Positions 1 through 7,893 of a stretch of 16,566 nucleotides of DNA are shown in pieces; position 1 is the stretch's first letter, and every line of letters begins with the position of its first letter. The notes under the pieces are model-generated. The model did no database searches, was not told where the DNA came from, and saw nothing but the letters and a program-made list of their open reading frames with translations. The DNA lies in NCBI GenBank assembly GCA_050732635.1, contig JBOHRE010000076.1, positions 1 through 16,566 of the forward strand, in the 5' to 3' direction. This stretch comes from JBOHRE01 sp050732635. Its GTDB lineage: Bacteria > Gemmatimonadota > Gemmatimonadetes > Longimicrobiales > RSA9. The position numbers were made by a program, and so were the translations under genes.

Positions 1-54
1 GTCGAGGCCCTGCAGCACCTCGAGCGCGCAGGCCGGGCGTATCGCAGCGCGTGA
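1..54 (+). CDS. C-terminal end of a truncated protein (partial, runs off window)
   Basis: Frame 1 is open from the first base to TGA at 52-54 and reads VEALQHLERAGRAYRSA, a helical Ala/Arg/Leu segment. It is too short to identify alone. The same frame continues after the stop without another stop through a Pro/Ala/Glu-rich stretch (55-114) into the NTF2-like domain at 115-444. Helix, proline-rich linker and then an NTF2-like domain is a plausible single protein. The stop may therefore be a nonsense mutation or a sequencing error, or this may simply be a separate gene end. Confidence 0.35.
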   Translation, partial: VEALQHLERAGRAYRSA

Positions 55-114
55 CCTGCGCCGGCCGAGCCGGAGCCGGGCCGCGCCGAGTCGCCACCCG
101 CGGAGCCGCAGCCG

Positions 115-444
115 GTGCCGACGCGCCAGCTGATCGAGCAAGCACTCGAGGGCATCGCGCGCGCGATCGAGGCCGAGGACATCGATCGCCTGGTCGCCGC
201 CTGGCCCAGCCTAGGGACTGCCGATATCGAGCGGTTCCGCCGCACCTTCGAGGTCATGCGCGACATCGATGTGAGCTTCGACATCCGCTCGCTCGAGATC
301 GACGCCAATCAAGCCACGGCGACGTTGAGAACGACCTACGACTTCTATAATGAGAGCACTCGCGCGCGGGACCGCGAGAGCTTCGCGCAGACCCTCGTCT
401 TTTCGCACCGCGACGGGCGCTGGCTCGTAACCGCCAGCCGCTGA
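115..444 (+). CDS. NTF2/SnoaL-like C-terminal domain protein, possibly the 3' part of an interrupted larger gene
   Basis: This encodes 109 residues from a GTG codon, with GGAG at 102-105 nine bases upstream. The order of elements suits a small NTF2-like cone fold: a helix (TRQLIEQALEGIARAIEAED), a second helix ending FRRTFEVMRDI, then three to four strands ending in DGRWLVTAS. Domains of this kind are, from my recollection, often fused behind a Pro-rich linker at the C-terminus of serine/threonine kinases and similar proteins in Gemmatimonadota. That link is inference, because no kinase sequence is present here. The frame is open back to the TGA at 52-54, and the bases between encode a proline-rich linker rather than random sequence. 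The true product may therefore be longer and merely interrupted. It ends 53 bases before the next gene on the same strand. Confidence 0.6.
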   Translation: MPTRQLIEQALEGIARAIEAEDIDRLVAAWPSLGTADIERFRRTFEVMRDIDVSFDIRSLEIDANQATATLRTTYDFYNESTRARDRESFAQTLVFSHRDGRWLVTASR

Positions 445-488
445 AACGCACAGACCCACTCGACCATCAGCCACCGATGCCCTCTGCT

Positions 489-493
489 GGAGG
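489..493 (+). promoter_or_regulatory. Ribosome binding site deciding the start at 498
   Basis: GGAGG lies four bases before ATG 498 and downstream of the in-frame ATG at 477, so 477 cannot use it. It supports 498 as the true start, which also places the signal peptide directly at the N-terminus. Confidence 0.6.
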
Positions 494-497
494 ACTC

Positions 498-1838
498 ATG
501 CCTGCGCTCCGTCGGCTTCGCCTGGCCGTGCTCGCCTCGGCGCTGCTGCTGGCGCCACAGCCCGCCTCGCCGCAGGCCTCGATGCGCGACGTGCTCAATC
601 AGCTCTTCGTGTTCACCGGCGGCAGCGACCCGCTGTTCCTCGGCGGCTCGGCGGGCCTGCCCGGTACCGCAGTTCACGGCGATCATTTCATCCCGTCGGA
701 ATCCGAGGCGAACGGCGCCGTGCTCGCCTTCTTCAACAACGCAATCACGTCGAACATCGCGAACTTTCCCTTGAGCTCGACGGTCAGCAGCCAGACCTTC
801 GTCTTCACCGGCGGCGTGCCCACGCCGACCTCGAGCAGCTTTGGCCCGATCTTCGCCGAGCGGGCGCCGACGCTCGGCCGCGGCCGCTTCAATGCGGGAT
901 TCAGCTACTCGCGCCTGTCCTTCGCGCGTATGCGCGGCATCCCGATATCCGATCTGAAGCTGCGCTTCGTGCACCAGAACGTTGATTTCCCGAACTGCGA
1001 CGAGATCTTCGGCGGTGACTGTACGGAGCTCGGCCTGCCGCTCGTCGAGCACGACGTGATCGAGCTCGATCTGGATCTCGGCATAGAGGCACAGCTGTAC
1101 GCCTTCTATGCGACTGTCGGCCTCGCTGACTGGCTGGATGTCAGCCTGGCCGTCCCGGTGGTGCGGTTTCGCTTCGACGGCACATCCACGGCGCAGATCG
1201 TGCCCGGCGGCGACCAGACTTTGCACTTCTTCGGCGGCACGCCGGAGGACCCGATTCTGAGCGCGACCACACGCGCGAGCGACGAGACGACCGGCATCGG
1301 CGACATCACCACGCGGCTCAAGGCGCGCTTCGTGCGCAGCGACGTGCTGGATGTCGCGCTGCTCGCCGAGCTGCGGGCGCCGACCGGCCGCGAGGAAAAC
1401 TTCCTCGGCACCGGCGAGGTCGGCGGCCGCGGACTGCTCATCGCCTCGGGCACGTTCGGCGACTTCTCGCCGCACCTGAACGCCGGCTACACCTATCGCG
1501 GCCGCGACATCGACCAGGACGCTGTCGAGATCATAGCCGGTTTCGACCACCGCTTGTCCGAATGGGCCACGCTCGCCGTCGACCTGCTCACCGCGTTCAG
1601 GATCGATGGCGAGGGCGTCGATTTCCCGGAGGCGGTCGAGATCGAGGTGCCATACCGGCGCGTCGTCGAGCGCACCAATATCCCGAATATCCGTGACAAC
1701 ATCGTCGACGGCTCGATCGGCATGAAGTTCCGCACCGGCGCCGGCGTCGTGCTCATTGCGAATGCGCTGGTTGCATTGAATGACGGCGGCTTGCGAGCGC
1801 GCATCGTGCCGACCTTCGGCATCGAGTACGGGCGGTGA
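498..1838 (+). CDS. Outer-membrane beta-barrel, MetA-pathway phenol-degradation/transporter-like family
   Basis: This is a 446-residue exported protein. Residues 1-27 are a classical signal peptide: Arg-rich n-region, the core LAVLASALLLA, then a Pro/Ala/Ser region. The rest alternates amphipathic strands typical of outer-membrane barrels. The recognisable core is TTGIGDITTRLKARF followed by LLAELRAPTGREENFLGTG, the pattern of the family often annotated as transporter or phenol MetA-degradation-like. Two cysteines in NCDEIFGGDC may form a loop disulfide. The last residues, FGIEYGR, form a final strand but lack a terminal aromatic residue. The family is thought to form outer-membrane channels; the substrate is unknown here. 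The gene appears monocistronic. ATG 477 is in frame but lies before the ribosome binding site. Confidence 0.82.
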   Translation: MPALRRLRLAVLASALLLAPQPASPQASMRDVLNQLFVFTGGSDPLFLGGSAGLPGTAVHGDHFIPSESEANGAVLAFFNNAITSNIANFPLSSTVSSQTFVFTGGVPTPTSSSFGPIFAERAPTLGRGRFNAGFSYSRLSFARMRGIPISDLKLRFVHQNVDFPNCDEIFGGDCTELGLPLVEHDVIELDLDLGIEAQLYAFYATVGLADWLDVSLAVPVVRFRFDGTSTAQIVPGGDQTLHFFGGTPEDPILSATTRASDETTGIGDITTRLKARFVRSDVLDVALLAELRAPTGREENFLGTGEVGGRGLLIASGTFGDFSPHLNAGYTYRGRDIDQDAVEIIAGFDHRLSEWATLAVDLLTAFRIDGEGVDFPEAVEIEVPYRRVVERTNIPNIRDNIVDGSIGMKFRTGAGVVLIANALVALNDGGLRARIVPTFGIEYGR

Positions 1839-1843
1839 GCGGC

Positions 1844-1861
1844 GGCGGCGGCGCCGCCGCC
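1844..1861. terminator. GC-only palindrome between convergent genes, possible bidirectional terminator
   Basis: A perfect palindrome with 9-base arms (GGC/GCC repeats around GGCGCC) fills the 25-base gap between the convergent stop codons ending at 1838 and 1864. It has no thymine tract on either side. It could slow polymerase on both strands, but it may equally be low-complexity GC sequence. Confidence 0.3.
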
Positions 1862-1863
1862 CG

Positions 1864-2817
1864 CTACGTCAGGGCGTAGCGCAGGTACGCGGCCGTTGCC
1901 GCGCAGCTCGCCCAGAACACGAGCCCGGCAAGCGCGATCACGGACCCGGCCGCCGGCCGCAGCAGAGGCGCACCGCTGGCGGCCTGCAGCGCGAGACCGG
2001 CGCACAGGGCGAGCCAGGCGATGCCGGCGGCGTGCGTGAGGTGGCGGGCGAGCGGCGGCGGCACCCGCGCCCAGCCCAGCCAGAGCGCGACGAGCGGAAC
2101 GGCCTGCAGCCCGTGGAAGCCGGCCGCATGCAGCGGCATCAGGCTGCCGCCCGAAGCGAGGTAGCGGCCGCTCAGGGCGCTCATCAGCAGACCGACGCCG
2201 AACGCGACCAGCACGGCCAGGCCGCCATAGCGCAGCGCGAGGCGGAGCGGCGCGTGATCGGGCAGGACACCGGCCCGGAAGAAGCGGGTGATCAGGATCA
2301 TGAACAGGATGATCACAACGAGCGCGCTCACACCGAACAGCGCGTTGGCCGCCTGATCGATCGGACCGGCGACCTCACTGAAGCGCGGATCCAGTCCACG
2401 CAACGCCTGCACGACCTCGATCGGATAGAAGTAGGCGCCGACCACGAGTGTGGCACTCACCCAGGCGCGGCGGCCGCGCGCGCTGAAGCCGGCGAGCGGT
2501 ACTAGCAGCGCGAGGGTCAGCATGTATACGCCTGCCGCAGCCTCGAACGTCGCGGCGTCCAGCAGCCGCCCTTCGGGCGGCATGAACCAGCTGCCATTGA
2601 GCGCCGCACCGAGCGCGGCCACAGCGGCGAGCGTGAGGCCGAGCAGACCCAGTGCGACGAGCGCGCGCTCCCGGCGCCAGAGGGCGAGCACGGCGGCGGT
2701 GAGCGACGTCGTGGCGACAGTGTCGGCGAAGCGCACTGGAGCCCGGGGCGCGACGTCGCCCGTGCCCGGCTCCGGCGGCGCCGCAGGGCCGGCCAGCTCG
2801 AAGAGGGTCCGGTACAT
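1864..2817 (-). CDS. Unrecognised multi-pass inner-membrane protein
   Basis: This encodes 317 residues starting MYRTLFELAG. I do not recognise a named family. After an N-terminal Pro/Gly/Ala tail (residues 10-30), about seven or eight hydrophobic helices can be seen: roughly 33-47, 52-73, 95-111, 118-137, 157-180, 195-216, 229-249, 263-280 and 288-310. Helix 5 (VSALVVIILFMILITRFF) is the most hydrophobic. A motif with two histidines, PLHAAGFHGLQ at 228-238, sits at the start of a helix and is the best candidate for a functional or cofactor site. The frame stays open upstream to 3324, but that stretch lacks membrane character. ATG 2844 and GTG 2865 are alternative starts, and none has a clear ribosome binding site. 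It is convergent with the barrel gene and divergent from 3053. Confidence 0.75.
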   Translation of the reverse strand: MYRTLFELAGPAAPPEPGTGDVAPRAPVRFADTVATTSLTAAVLALWRRERALVALGLLGLTLAAVAALGAALNGSWFMPPEGRLLDAATFEAAAGVYMLTLALLVPLAGFSARGRRAWVSATLVVGAYFYPIEVVQALRGLDPRFSEVAGPIDQAANALFGVSALVVIILFMILITRFFRAGVLPDHAPLRLALRYGGLAVLVAFGVGLLMSALSGRYLASGGSLMPLHAAGFHGLQAVPLVALWLGWARVPPPLARHLTHAAGIAWLALCAGLALQAASGAPLLRPAAGSVIALAGLVFWASCAATAAYLRYALT

Positions 2818-2938
2818 GAGAGTCGGTTCGCAGGGCGGCCGCATGGTGTCGCGACCAGGCACAATGGTGCCGGCGCGGGCAGTCGGGAGCAAGAGCCAGC
2901 TGCAACGTTTTTTGGCCGGGCAATGTCCAATCCCGTGA

Positions 2939-2956
2939 GCGCCAGGAAAATGGCGC
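2939..2956. repeat. Small perfect hairpin in a divergent intergenic region
   Basis: GCGCCA and TGGCGC flank a GGAAAA loop, giving a perfect six-base stem. It lies in the 235-base gap (2818-3052) between two divergent genes and could be an operator or a transcript hairpin. No convincing -35/-10 pair was found around it. Apart from a T6 run at 2908-2913, nothing else stands out in this gap. Confidence 0.25.
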
Positions 2957-3040
2957 CGGGCTGAAACCTCCACAGGGGCAGGCCCGTAGGAAGGCACGAA
3001 AGCCGGCGCTGGCCGGCGCGCTAGGTAAACTGAACGAGAT

Positions 3041-3046
3041 GGGGAG
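3041..3046 (+). promoter_or_regulatory. Ribosome binding site deciding the start at 3053
   Basis: GGGGAG abuts ATG 3047 with no spacer but stands six bases before ATG 3053. The second ATG is therefore the more likely start. Confidence 0.5.
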
Positions 3047-3052
3047 ATGACG

Positions 3053-3298
3053 ATGAGTGCCGTGTCCGATGGATTCCGCCGAGGAGAGCTGGGCGGGCGG
3101 CATCTGCTGCTTCTGGTCGCGCTGCTGATCGCCTCCTTCGCGCCCGGCCACGAGCAAGACTCCAACCCCGGCCGGGCCGAGGCGCAGGTCGCGCCAGCCG
3201 TAGCACCGGTGGCACCCGCCGAGACCATATCGCTGCCGGCGGCGCCGCCCGAGCCGGCCCCGCGACCGAAGCTACGCAGCGCCGACTCCGCGGTCTGA
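3053..3298 (+). CDS. Small single-helix membrane or exported protein with Pro/Ala-rich tail
   Basis: This encodes 81 residues from MSAVSDGFRRGELGG. One hydrophobic helix, LLLLVALLIASFA (about residues 19-31), is preceded by arginines. It is followed by a low-complexity tail rich in Pro, Ala and Val (AQVAPAVAPVAPAE) that ends with several basic residues. No family was recognised. The helix could be a membrane anchor with the tail outside, or an uncleaved signal. Support for a real gene comes from the ribosome binding site at 3041 and from an excellent intrinsic terminator 31 bases after the stop, which would end a short single-gene transcript. Low sequence complexity leaves some doubt. Confidence 0.55.
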   Translation: MSAVSDGFRRGELGGRHLLLLVALLIASFAPGHEQDSNPGRAEAQVAPAVAPVAPAETISLPAAPPEPAPRPKLRSADSAV

Positions 3299-3328
3299 GC
3301 CCGCGGGCGGATAGCGGATAGCACAGCA

Positions 3329-3371
3329 AGAGCGCCGGCTGCCCAGTCAGGGAGCCGGCGCTCTGCATTTT
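3329..3371 (+). terminator. Strong intrinsic terminator after the small protein gene
   Basis: Perfect 12-base arms (AGAGCGCCGGCT at 3329-3340, its reverse complement at 3353-3364) enclose a 12-base loop. Inside the loop CCC and GGG can pair further. The stem is followed by GCATTTT. This is a textbook rho-independent terminator for the plus strand. The stem also lies 15 bases beyond the end of the convergent susD-like gene and may serve both, though the minus-strand side lacks a good T run. Confidence 0.85.
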
Positions 3372-3385
3372 CGGACCGCCGCCGC

Positions 3386-4873
3386 TCAGTTCCGGAACGG
3401 CGAGACGCGCTGCTCGGCCAGAACCTGGTTCATGTCGACGAGCATGGTCACGCGGGCGGGCGAGACCGGGTTGTCACCAGTACTCGGGTCCGTGTAGGGC
3501 GATTGCGGATCGAACAGATCCATGTCGTCGCGCGGCGGGATGTAGGCCGGCACGAGCGGCTCCGTGCCGAGATCGCCGTCCGCTATGTTCAGGTTCGCGT
3601 CGATCTCCCGCAGCATCATCGGCAGCCGGATGCCGAGATCGCTCATGCGCCGGCCCTCGAGCAGCAGCATCTCCTGGCGAGCCAGGTGCAGCGCGTGGCG
3701 CACCTCCATCTCCGACGCCAGCGCGCGCACGCTGTCGGCATTGAGCGACGTGCCGGTGATCACCGGCACCGGCACCGGCCCGGGCCGCGTTCGCACCAGG
3801 TCGGCCCGGAACGGACAGGTGGGGCATGCCGCGACCAGGAACTCGGCATGCCGTGGGCGGATCGTCAGGTCTCCGTTCTTCCGCAGATCATTGTCGCTGA
3901 ACGTCTCGGTCGGCCGCCCTTGCGCCAGCTCCACGGCCGCCGCGATCTGGTTGCGCGCGCCACCAAGATCGCCGGCCTCGAGCGCGATCTCCGCCAGGAT
4001 CAGGTGCATCTCCTCTGCCTTCGCGAAGGGGATCGCCGCCTCCTCACTCGTGAACTTCGGATCCAGGAAGTCCAGTCGCGGCAATGGCTGCATCTCCTGC
4101 AACGCACGCTGCACGAGGAAGTCGTGTGGCGTGTTGTCGATGGACGTCGCGTCATAATCCTGCGCGAAGACGAACGGGCCGTCATCGACCAGCGCCGCGC
4201 TCGCGTTGTTGCCTGCCTGCGCCGCGTCGCCATCGACACGGTACGCGCGCGCGAGAGCCGCCCTCACCGCGGTCGCCAGCTCACCGGCGGGGGCCGTCTG
4301 GAGGGACGCGTTCAGCCCGGCGATCGCGGTCTCGAGCAACTGGTCCGCGGGCACCGGCGCGCCGTCGGGTTCCAGTGGCACGGCCACGAAGTTCTCCGCC
4401 AACATCAGATAGGCAAGGGCGCGATAGAACTGGATCTCGGCCACGTGCTCGGCCTGCGCCGTGGTGTCGTTGGGCACGATGTCGTCGAGCACGAACTCGG
4501 AGAATGCGCGCAGCTCCTGGAGGTTCCAGTAGGCGCTGCCCGAAGCATCACCAGTCGAGTTCATCACGACCGGCGTCACGGCGCGAGGCTCATCGTGCTC
4601 CTTCAGGATCCCGGTCCCGTGCACCGAGTAGTTGTCGCTCACGTTCTCGGTGGTGCTGACCACGCCGTTGAGCGCGCGCGCGAACTGAGCGCGCACACCC
4701 GGGAGCAACGCGGCGGTCGGCTGCTCGGCATCGGCGAGGTCTTCGACCGTGGTGCGCGGATTCTCGACCTCTGTCGGATCCAGGAACTCGCAGCCGGCGA
4801 GCGCGACCGCGAGCACCAGGGCAATGGGCAGCGCATGAGCGCCGCGCCCGCGATTCTTCTGGGTACCGCTCAT
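3386..4873 (-). CDS. RagB/SusD-family outer-membrane lipoprotein
   Basis: This encodes 495 residues. The signal peptide ends in the lipobox LAGC with the lipidated cysteine at position 28. Family features in order are the post-lipobox region EFLDPTEVENP, the helical-repeat segment FYRALAYLMLAENF, then AKAEEMHLILAEIALEAGDLGGARNQI, and near the end LLLEGRRMSDLGIRLP. This is the TPR-like helical scaffold with the characteristic EGRR motif. SusD proteins sit on the cell surface as lids over the SusC channel and capture glycans or peptides. A CPTC motif in the variable region may form a disulfide. The gene follows the SusC-like gene directly in an operon. ATG 4903 overlaps the SusC stop and is a possible longer start, but 4873 has the closer ribosome binding site and a more normal signal length. 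Confidence 0.92.
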   Translation of the reverse strand: MSGTQKNRGRGAHALPIALVLAVALAGCEFLDPTEVENPRTTVEDLADAEQPTAALLPGVRAQFARALNGVVSTTENVSDNYSVHGTGILKEHDEPRAVTPVVMNSTGDASGSAYWNLQELRAFSEFVLDDIVPNDTTAQAEHVAEIQFYRALAYLMLAENFVAVPLEPDGAPVPADQLLETAIAGLNASLQTAPAGELATAVRAALARAYRVDGDAAQAGNNASAALVDDGPFVFAQDYDATSIDNTPHDFLVQRALQEMQPLPRLDFLDPKFTSEEAAIPFAKAEEMHLILAEIALEAGDLGGARNQIAAAVELAQGRPTETFSDNDLRKNGDLTIRPRHAEFLVAACPTCPFRADLVRTRPGPVPVPVITGTSLNADSVRALASEMEVRHALHLARQEMLLLEGRRMSDLGIRLPMMLREIDANLNIADGDLGTEPLVPAYIPPRDDMDLFDPQSPYTDPSTGDNPVSPARVTMLVDMNQVLAEQRVSPFRN

Positions 4874-4881
4874 TGCTCGAT

Positions 4882-4888
4882 CTCCCTT
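4882..4888 (-). promoter_or_regulatory. Ribosome binding site for the SusD-like gene
   Basis: On the minus strand AAGGGAG stands eight bases before ATG 4873. A competing GGAGG (4914-4918) lies ten bases before ATG 4903, inside the end of the SusC-like gene, so a longer product coupled to SusC translation cannot be excluded. Confidence 0.5.
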
Positions 4889-4902
4889 GGTTGGCGCGCT
4901 CA

Positions 4903-7893
4903 TCAGAACGAGACCTCCATGCCGAAGCGGAACATGCGCGGCGGCGAGAGCGTGATGCTCGACTCGGCGCCGAGTGCCACACCACCTCCGCTGATCCCGT
5001 TCAGCTCGGGGTCGATGAGGATGTTGTCCGAGAAGATCGCCAGGTTGCGGACGCTCGCGAATACGGAAGCGAAATCGCTGCCCAGCCGGCCTGCCAGCGT
5101 CTCGGGCAGGACCCAGCGGGCGGACAGCTCGCGGATCTTGAGGTAGTCGCCATCCAGGATGAACGCCGAGCGCGCGGCGCTCTGCGAGAAGCGCACGAGT
5201 CCGCCCCGGCTGTTGCGCACCGGCTGACCGTCGGAGCCGTAGCGGATCGGGAAGGCGAAGGCGCAGGTCAGCGCGGCTTCCGGATCCTCACGCGTCTCCG
5301 GACAGCGCAGCCGCTCCTCGCGGAAGATGCCGTTGAACGTCGACCAGACGGAGCCCCAGTCGAAGACCTCGTGGCCGGTGGCCCAATCGGCCAGTGCGGA
5401 GACTGTCACGCTGTTGAAGAGCGTGACATCGGTGCCGAAGCTGCCGCTCTTGGTCGGAATCGGCGAGCTGCCGGTGAGGCGTCGATCGGAGTCGTCGGCC
5501 AGGCCGTCGCCGTTGGTGTCGATCGGCGTGGTCACGAACCACGCGCCGACCGGCAGCTCGACGATCTCGTCGGGCCGCTCCGGATCACAGAAGTGCGGCG
5601 GGCCGCACACGTACTTCTGCGTCTCGACGAAGAAGGGTGCAGCCAGACCCATGTCCGTGATGCGGTTGTCCACGGTCTGGTACGTGGCGCGCACGCCCCA
5701 GACCAGGTCGCGCCGGTTCAGCAGCGTGGCATTGGCGCCGACCTCGATGCCGGTGTTCTTGATCTGGCCGACGTTGCGGAGCTGCGTGCCCTGCCCGGTC
5801 ACGGGCGGCTCCGGCACCCGCATGAGCGCGTCATCGGTGACCGCGTCGTACCAGGTGAAGCTGAGGCCGAGCCGGCCGTTCAGCGCGGCCAGATCGAAGC
5901 CGCCCTCGAGTGTGCTGGTCACCTCCGGGCCCAGGACCTCGTTGCCCGGGTTGTCGAAGCGGGGAGCACTCTCGCCGCGGAACGACGTGGCATTGAACGA
6001 GCGGTCGCGCTCGAACGGCTCGGGGAACTTGCCGGCCTTGCCATACGCCACCCGCAGCTTCATGTCATCCACGAAGCGACCGGTGGCGCTCCGGAACCAT
6101 TCCTCGCTCGACACGTTGTACGCGACACCCGCCTTCGGGTAGGTCTCGAAGCCGACCTCGGTACCGAAGGCGCTGTTGTAGTCGAGGCGCAGGCCGCCAT
6201 CGAGCGTCAGACGATCCCACAGGAACAGACGCTCGGAGACGAACAGGCCGCCGTTGAAGACCTCCGACCGTGCTTCACTCGCCGAGATCTCCGCGGCCTC
6301 GTCGACATCGGGGGCTCCGGGCAGTGCGAACGCGGTGCCGGTCGAGACGCTGACGTCCTCGACGTCGCGGAAGCCCTGTGCGCCGATGGTCAGCGCCGAT
6401 GTCACAGTGCCGTCCCGCGGCCAGTTGAACGTGCTGGCGCCCTCCAGCGTGACCGAGTTGAAGTGGCGGTCGAAGCGCGTGATCTGACCCCGCACCTCGC
6501 CGGGCGTGAAGCCGATCGGCTCGAGGATGCGCTGACCGCTGGTACGTGTGTCCACGCCGACCGCGAAGCGGCTGGAGAACAGATCGCTCAGCACATAGTT
6601 GGCCGCCGTGCTGAAGATGAAGCGGTCGACCTGCTCGTCGATCTCGGGCATCAGGAAAATGTCGAGCGCGCGTTGCAGTGTCTCGGCGCCCGAGAAGAAG
6701 AGCGCATCGCCCACCTCGAAGGTGGTGAGCGGGTCGGCGATGGCCGTGCCGTTGAAGAGCCGGCCGAAATTGTCGCGTGTGTAGTTGCCGCTGAACTGGA
6801 CCTGCAACCTGTCGCTCACCTCGGCGACGATGCCGCCGCGCAGCGCGTAGATCGTGTTGGTGTTCTTCGGCTGCACGCCCTCACCGTGCTGGATGCGGCC
6901 GCTGACGTTGTAGGTGAACGCGCTCTGGCCGCCCGACACGGCGCCGTAGTAGTTCTGGAACCAGCCGTTGCGGAAGAAGTTCTGCTCCATGAAGTCGGGC
7001 TCGACGTCACCGGACTCGACCAGCTCCGGGAAGATCAGCGCGGTATCGAAGATGTACTTCAGATCGGGCACGTCGATGCCCTGCTCGATGCGGAACGTGA
7101 CGCGCGGGTCGCCGGGCCGACCTTTCTTCGTGAAGATCTGGATCACGCCATTCGCGGCATCGGAGCCGTAGAGCGTGCTGGCCGCGCCGCCCTTGATGAT
7201 CTCGATGCGCTCGATGTCGCTGGTCAGGATGTCGGCCAGCGCGGAGGACTGCTCACCACCCGTGCCGGCCGCCGTGCTCGCGTCGTTGTCGACGCGCACG
7301 CCGTCGACGTAGATCACCGGCGTCTGGGCCGCGAACACGCTCTTCACGCCACGGAACCGGATCAGGCTGGACGTACCCGGCTGCGCCGACTGCAGGCTCA
7401 CCGTCGCGCCCTCTACCCTGCCCTGGAGCAGCTGGTCCAGCGAGGTGGCGGGCGCGTTGGCGATCTCCTGCTCCTCGAGCACATCGATGGTGGTCGAGAG
7501 CTGGCGGCGTTCGACGGCCTGGCCGGTGCCGGTCACCACGACCTGGTCGAGCTGGATGGCCGCCTGCGACAGCTGGAAGTCGGCGGTCACGGCCGCATCC
7601 GCGGCCACCTGCACGGTCTGCTGGGCGTCGCCGTAGCCGATGATCTCGACGCGCACGACCCGCTCGCCGGCGGGCACACCGATCAGCAGATAGCGCCCGG
7701 CAGAGTTGGTGACTGTGCCGACGCCAGTGCCTTCGACGACGACCTGCGCGCCCGCCAGCGGCCGCAGACTGGCGGCATCGACGACCGAGCCCTGGACACG
7801 GCCGGTCTGCGCCTGCGCGGCGTCGGCGGAGAGCGCCAAACACACGGCGGCGGCCAGGGCGGTGGCCGCCCGTAACCGAGGCATCGGTTGCAT
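4903..7893 (-). CDS. SusC/RagA-family TonB-dependent outer-membrane transporter
   Basis: This encodes 996 residues. A signal peptide ends near AQA/QT (28/29). Residues 31-110 form the carboxypeptidase-regulatory-like domain typical of SusC proteins (GSVVDAASLRPLAGAQV, then NSAGRYLL). VVVTGTG at 118-124 leads into the plug domain, about 130-258, which holds VIYVDGVRV, IERIEIIKGGAASTLYGSDAANG and VIQIFTKKG. The remainder is the 22-strand-type barrel and ends in FGMEVSF with the terminal phenylalanine expected for barrel assembly. It imports a large ligand delivered by the SusD partner, powered by TonB. A calcium-loop-like DTNGDGLADDSD (792-803) and paired cysteines 763/769 and 864/877 lie in likely external loops. 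AAGGAGGA precedes ATG 7893 with good spacing. Substrate unknown. Confidence 0.95.
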   Translation of the reverse strand: MQPMPRLRAATALAAAVCLALSADAAQAQTGRVQGSVVDAASLRPLAGAQVVVEGTGVGTVTNSAGRYLLIGVPAGERVVRVEIIGYGDAQQTVQVAADAAVTADFQLSQAAIQLDQVVVTGTGQAVERRQLSTTIDVLEEQEIANAPATSLDQLLQGRVEGATVSLQSAQPGTSSLIRFRGVKSVFAAQTPVIYVDGVRVDNDASTAAGTGGEQSSALADILTSDIERIEIIKGGAASTLYGSDAANGVIQIFTKKGRPGDPRVTFRIEQGIDVPDLKYIFDTALIFPELVESGDVEPDFMEQNFFRNGWFQNYYGAVSGGQSAFTYNVSGRIQHGEGVQPKNTNTIYALRGGIVAEVSDRLQVQFSGNYTRDNFGRLFNGTAIADPLTTFEVGDALFFSGAETLQRALDIFLMPEIDEQVDRFIFSTAANYVLSDLFSSRFAVGVDTRTSGQRILEPIGFTPGEVRGQITRFDRHFNSVTLEGASTFNWPRDGTVTSALTIGAQGFRDVEDVSVSTGTAFALPGAPDVDEAAEISASEARSEVFNGGLFVSERLFLWDRLTLDGGLRLDYNSAFGTEVGFETYPKAGVAYNVSSEEWFRSATGRFVDDMKLRVAYGKAGKFPEPFERDRSFNATSFRGESAPRFDNPGNEVLGPEVTSTLEGGFDLAALNGRLGLSFTWYDAVTDDALMRVPEPPVTGQGTQLRNVGQIKNTGIEVGANATLLNRRDLVWGVRATYQTVDNRITDMGLAAPFFVETQKYVCGPPHFCDPERPDEIVELPVGAWFVTTPIDTNGDGLADDSDRRLTGSSPIPTKSGSFGTDVTLFNSVTVSALADWATGHEVFDWGSVWSTFNGIFREERLRCPETREDPEAALTCAFAFPIRYGSDGQPVRNSRGGLVRFSQSAARSAFILDGDYLKIRELSARWVLPETLAGRLGSDFASVFASVRNLAIFSDNILIDPELNGISGGGVALGAESSITLSPPRMFRFGMEVSF

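Noticed and set aside
2818..3324. Upstream extension of the membrane protein frame to 3324
   Set aside because: The extra residues have no membrane or domain character and overlap the small plus-strand gene and its leader. Starts at 2817 or 2844 fit the start of membrane-protein features.
3503..5146. Long plus-strand frame across the SusD-like gene
   Set aside because: It is a shadow of the minus-strand coding sequence. The protein is basic and repetitive, with no recognisable motif.
4873..7875. A 1000-codon open frame on the plus strand antisense to the SusC-like gene
   Set aside because: Long antisense frames are expected where high-GC codon use removes stops. The translation is Arg/Ala/Asp/Val low-complexity sequence with no domain, while the minus strand has a full SusC architecture.
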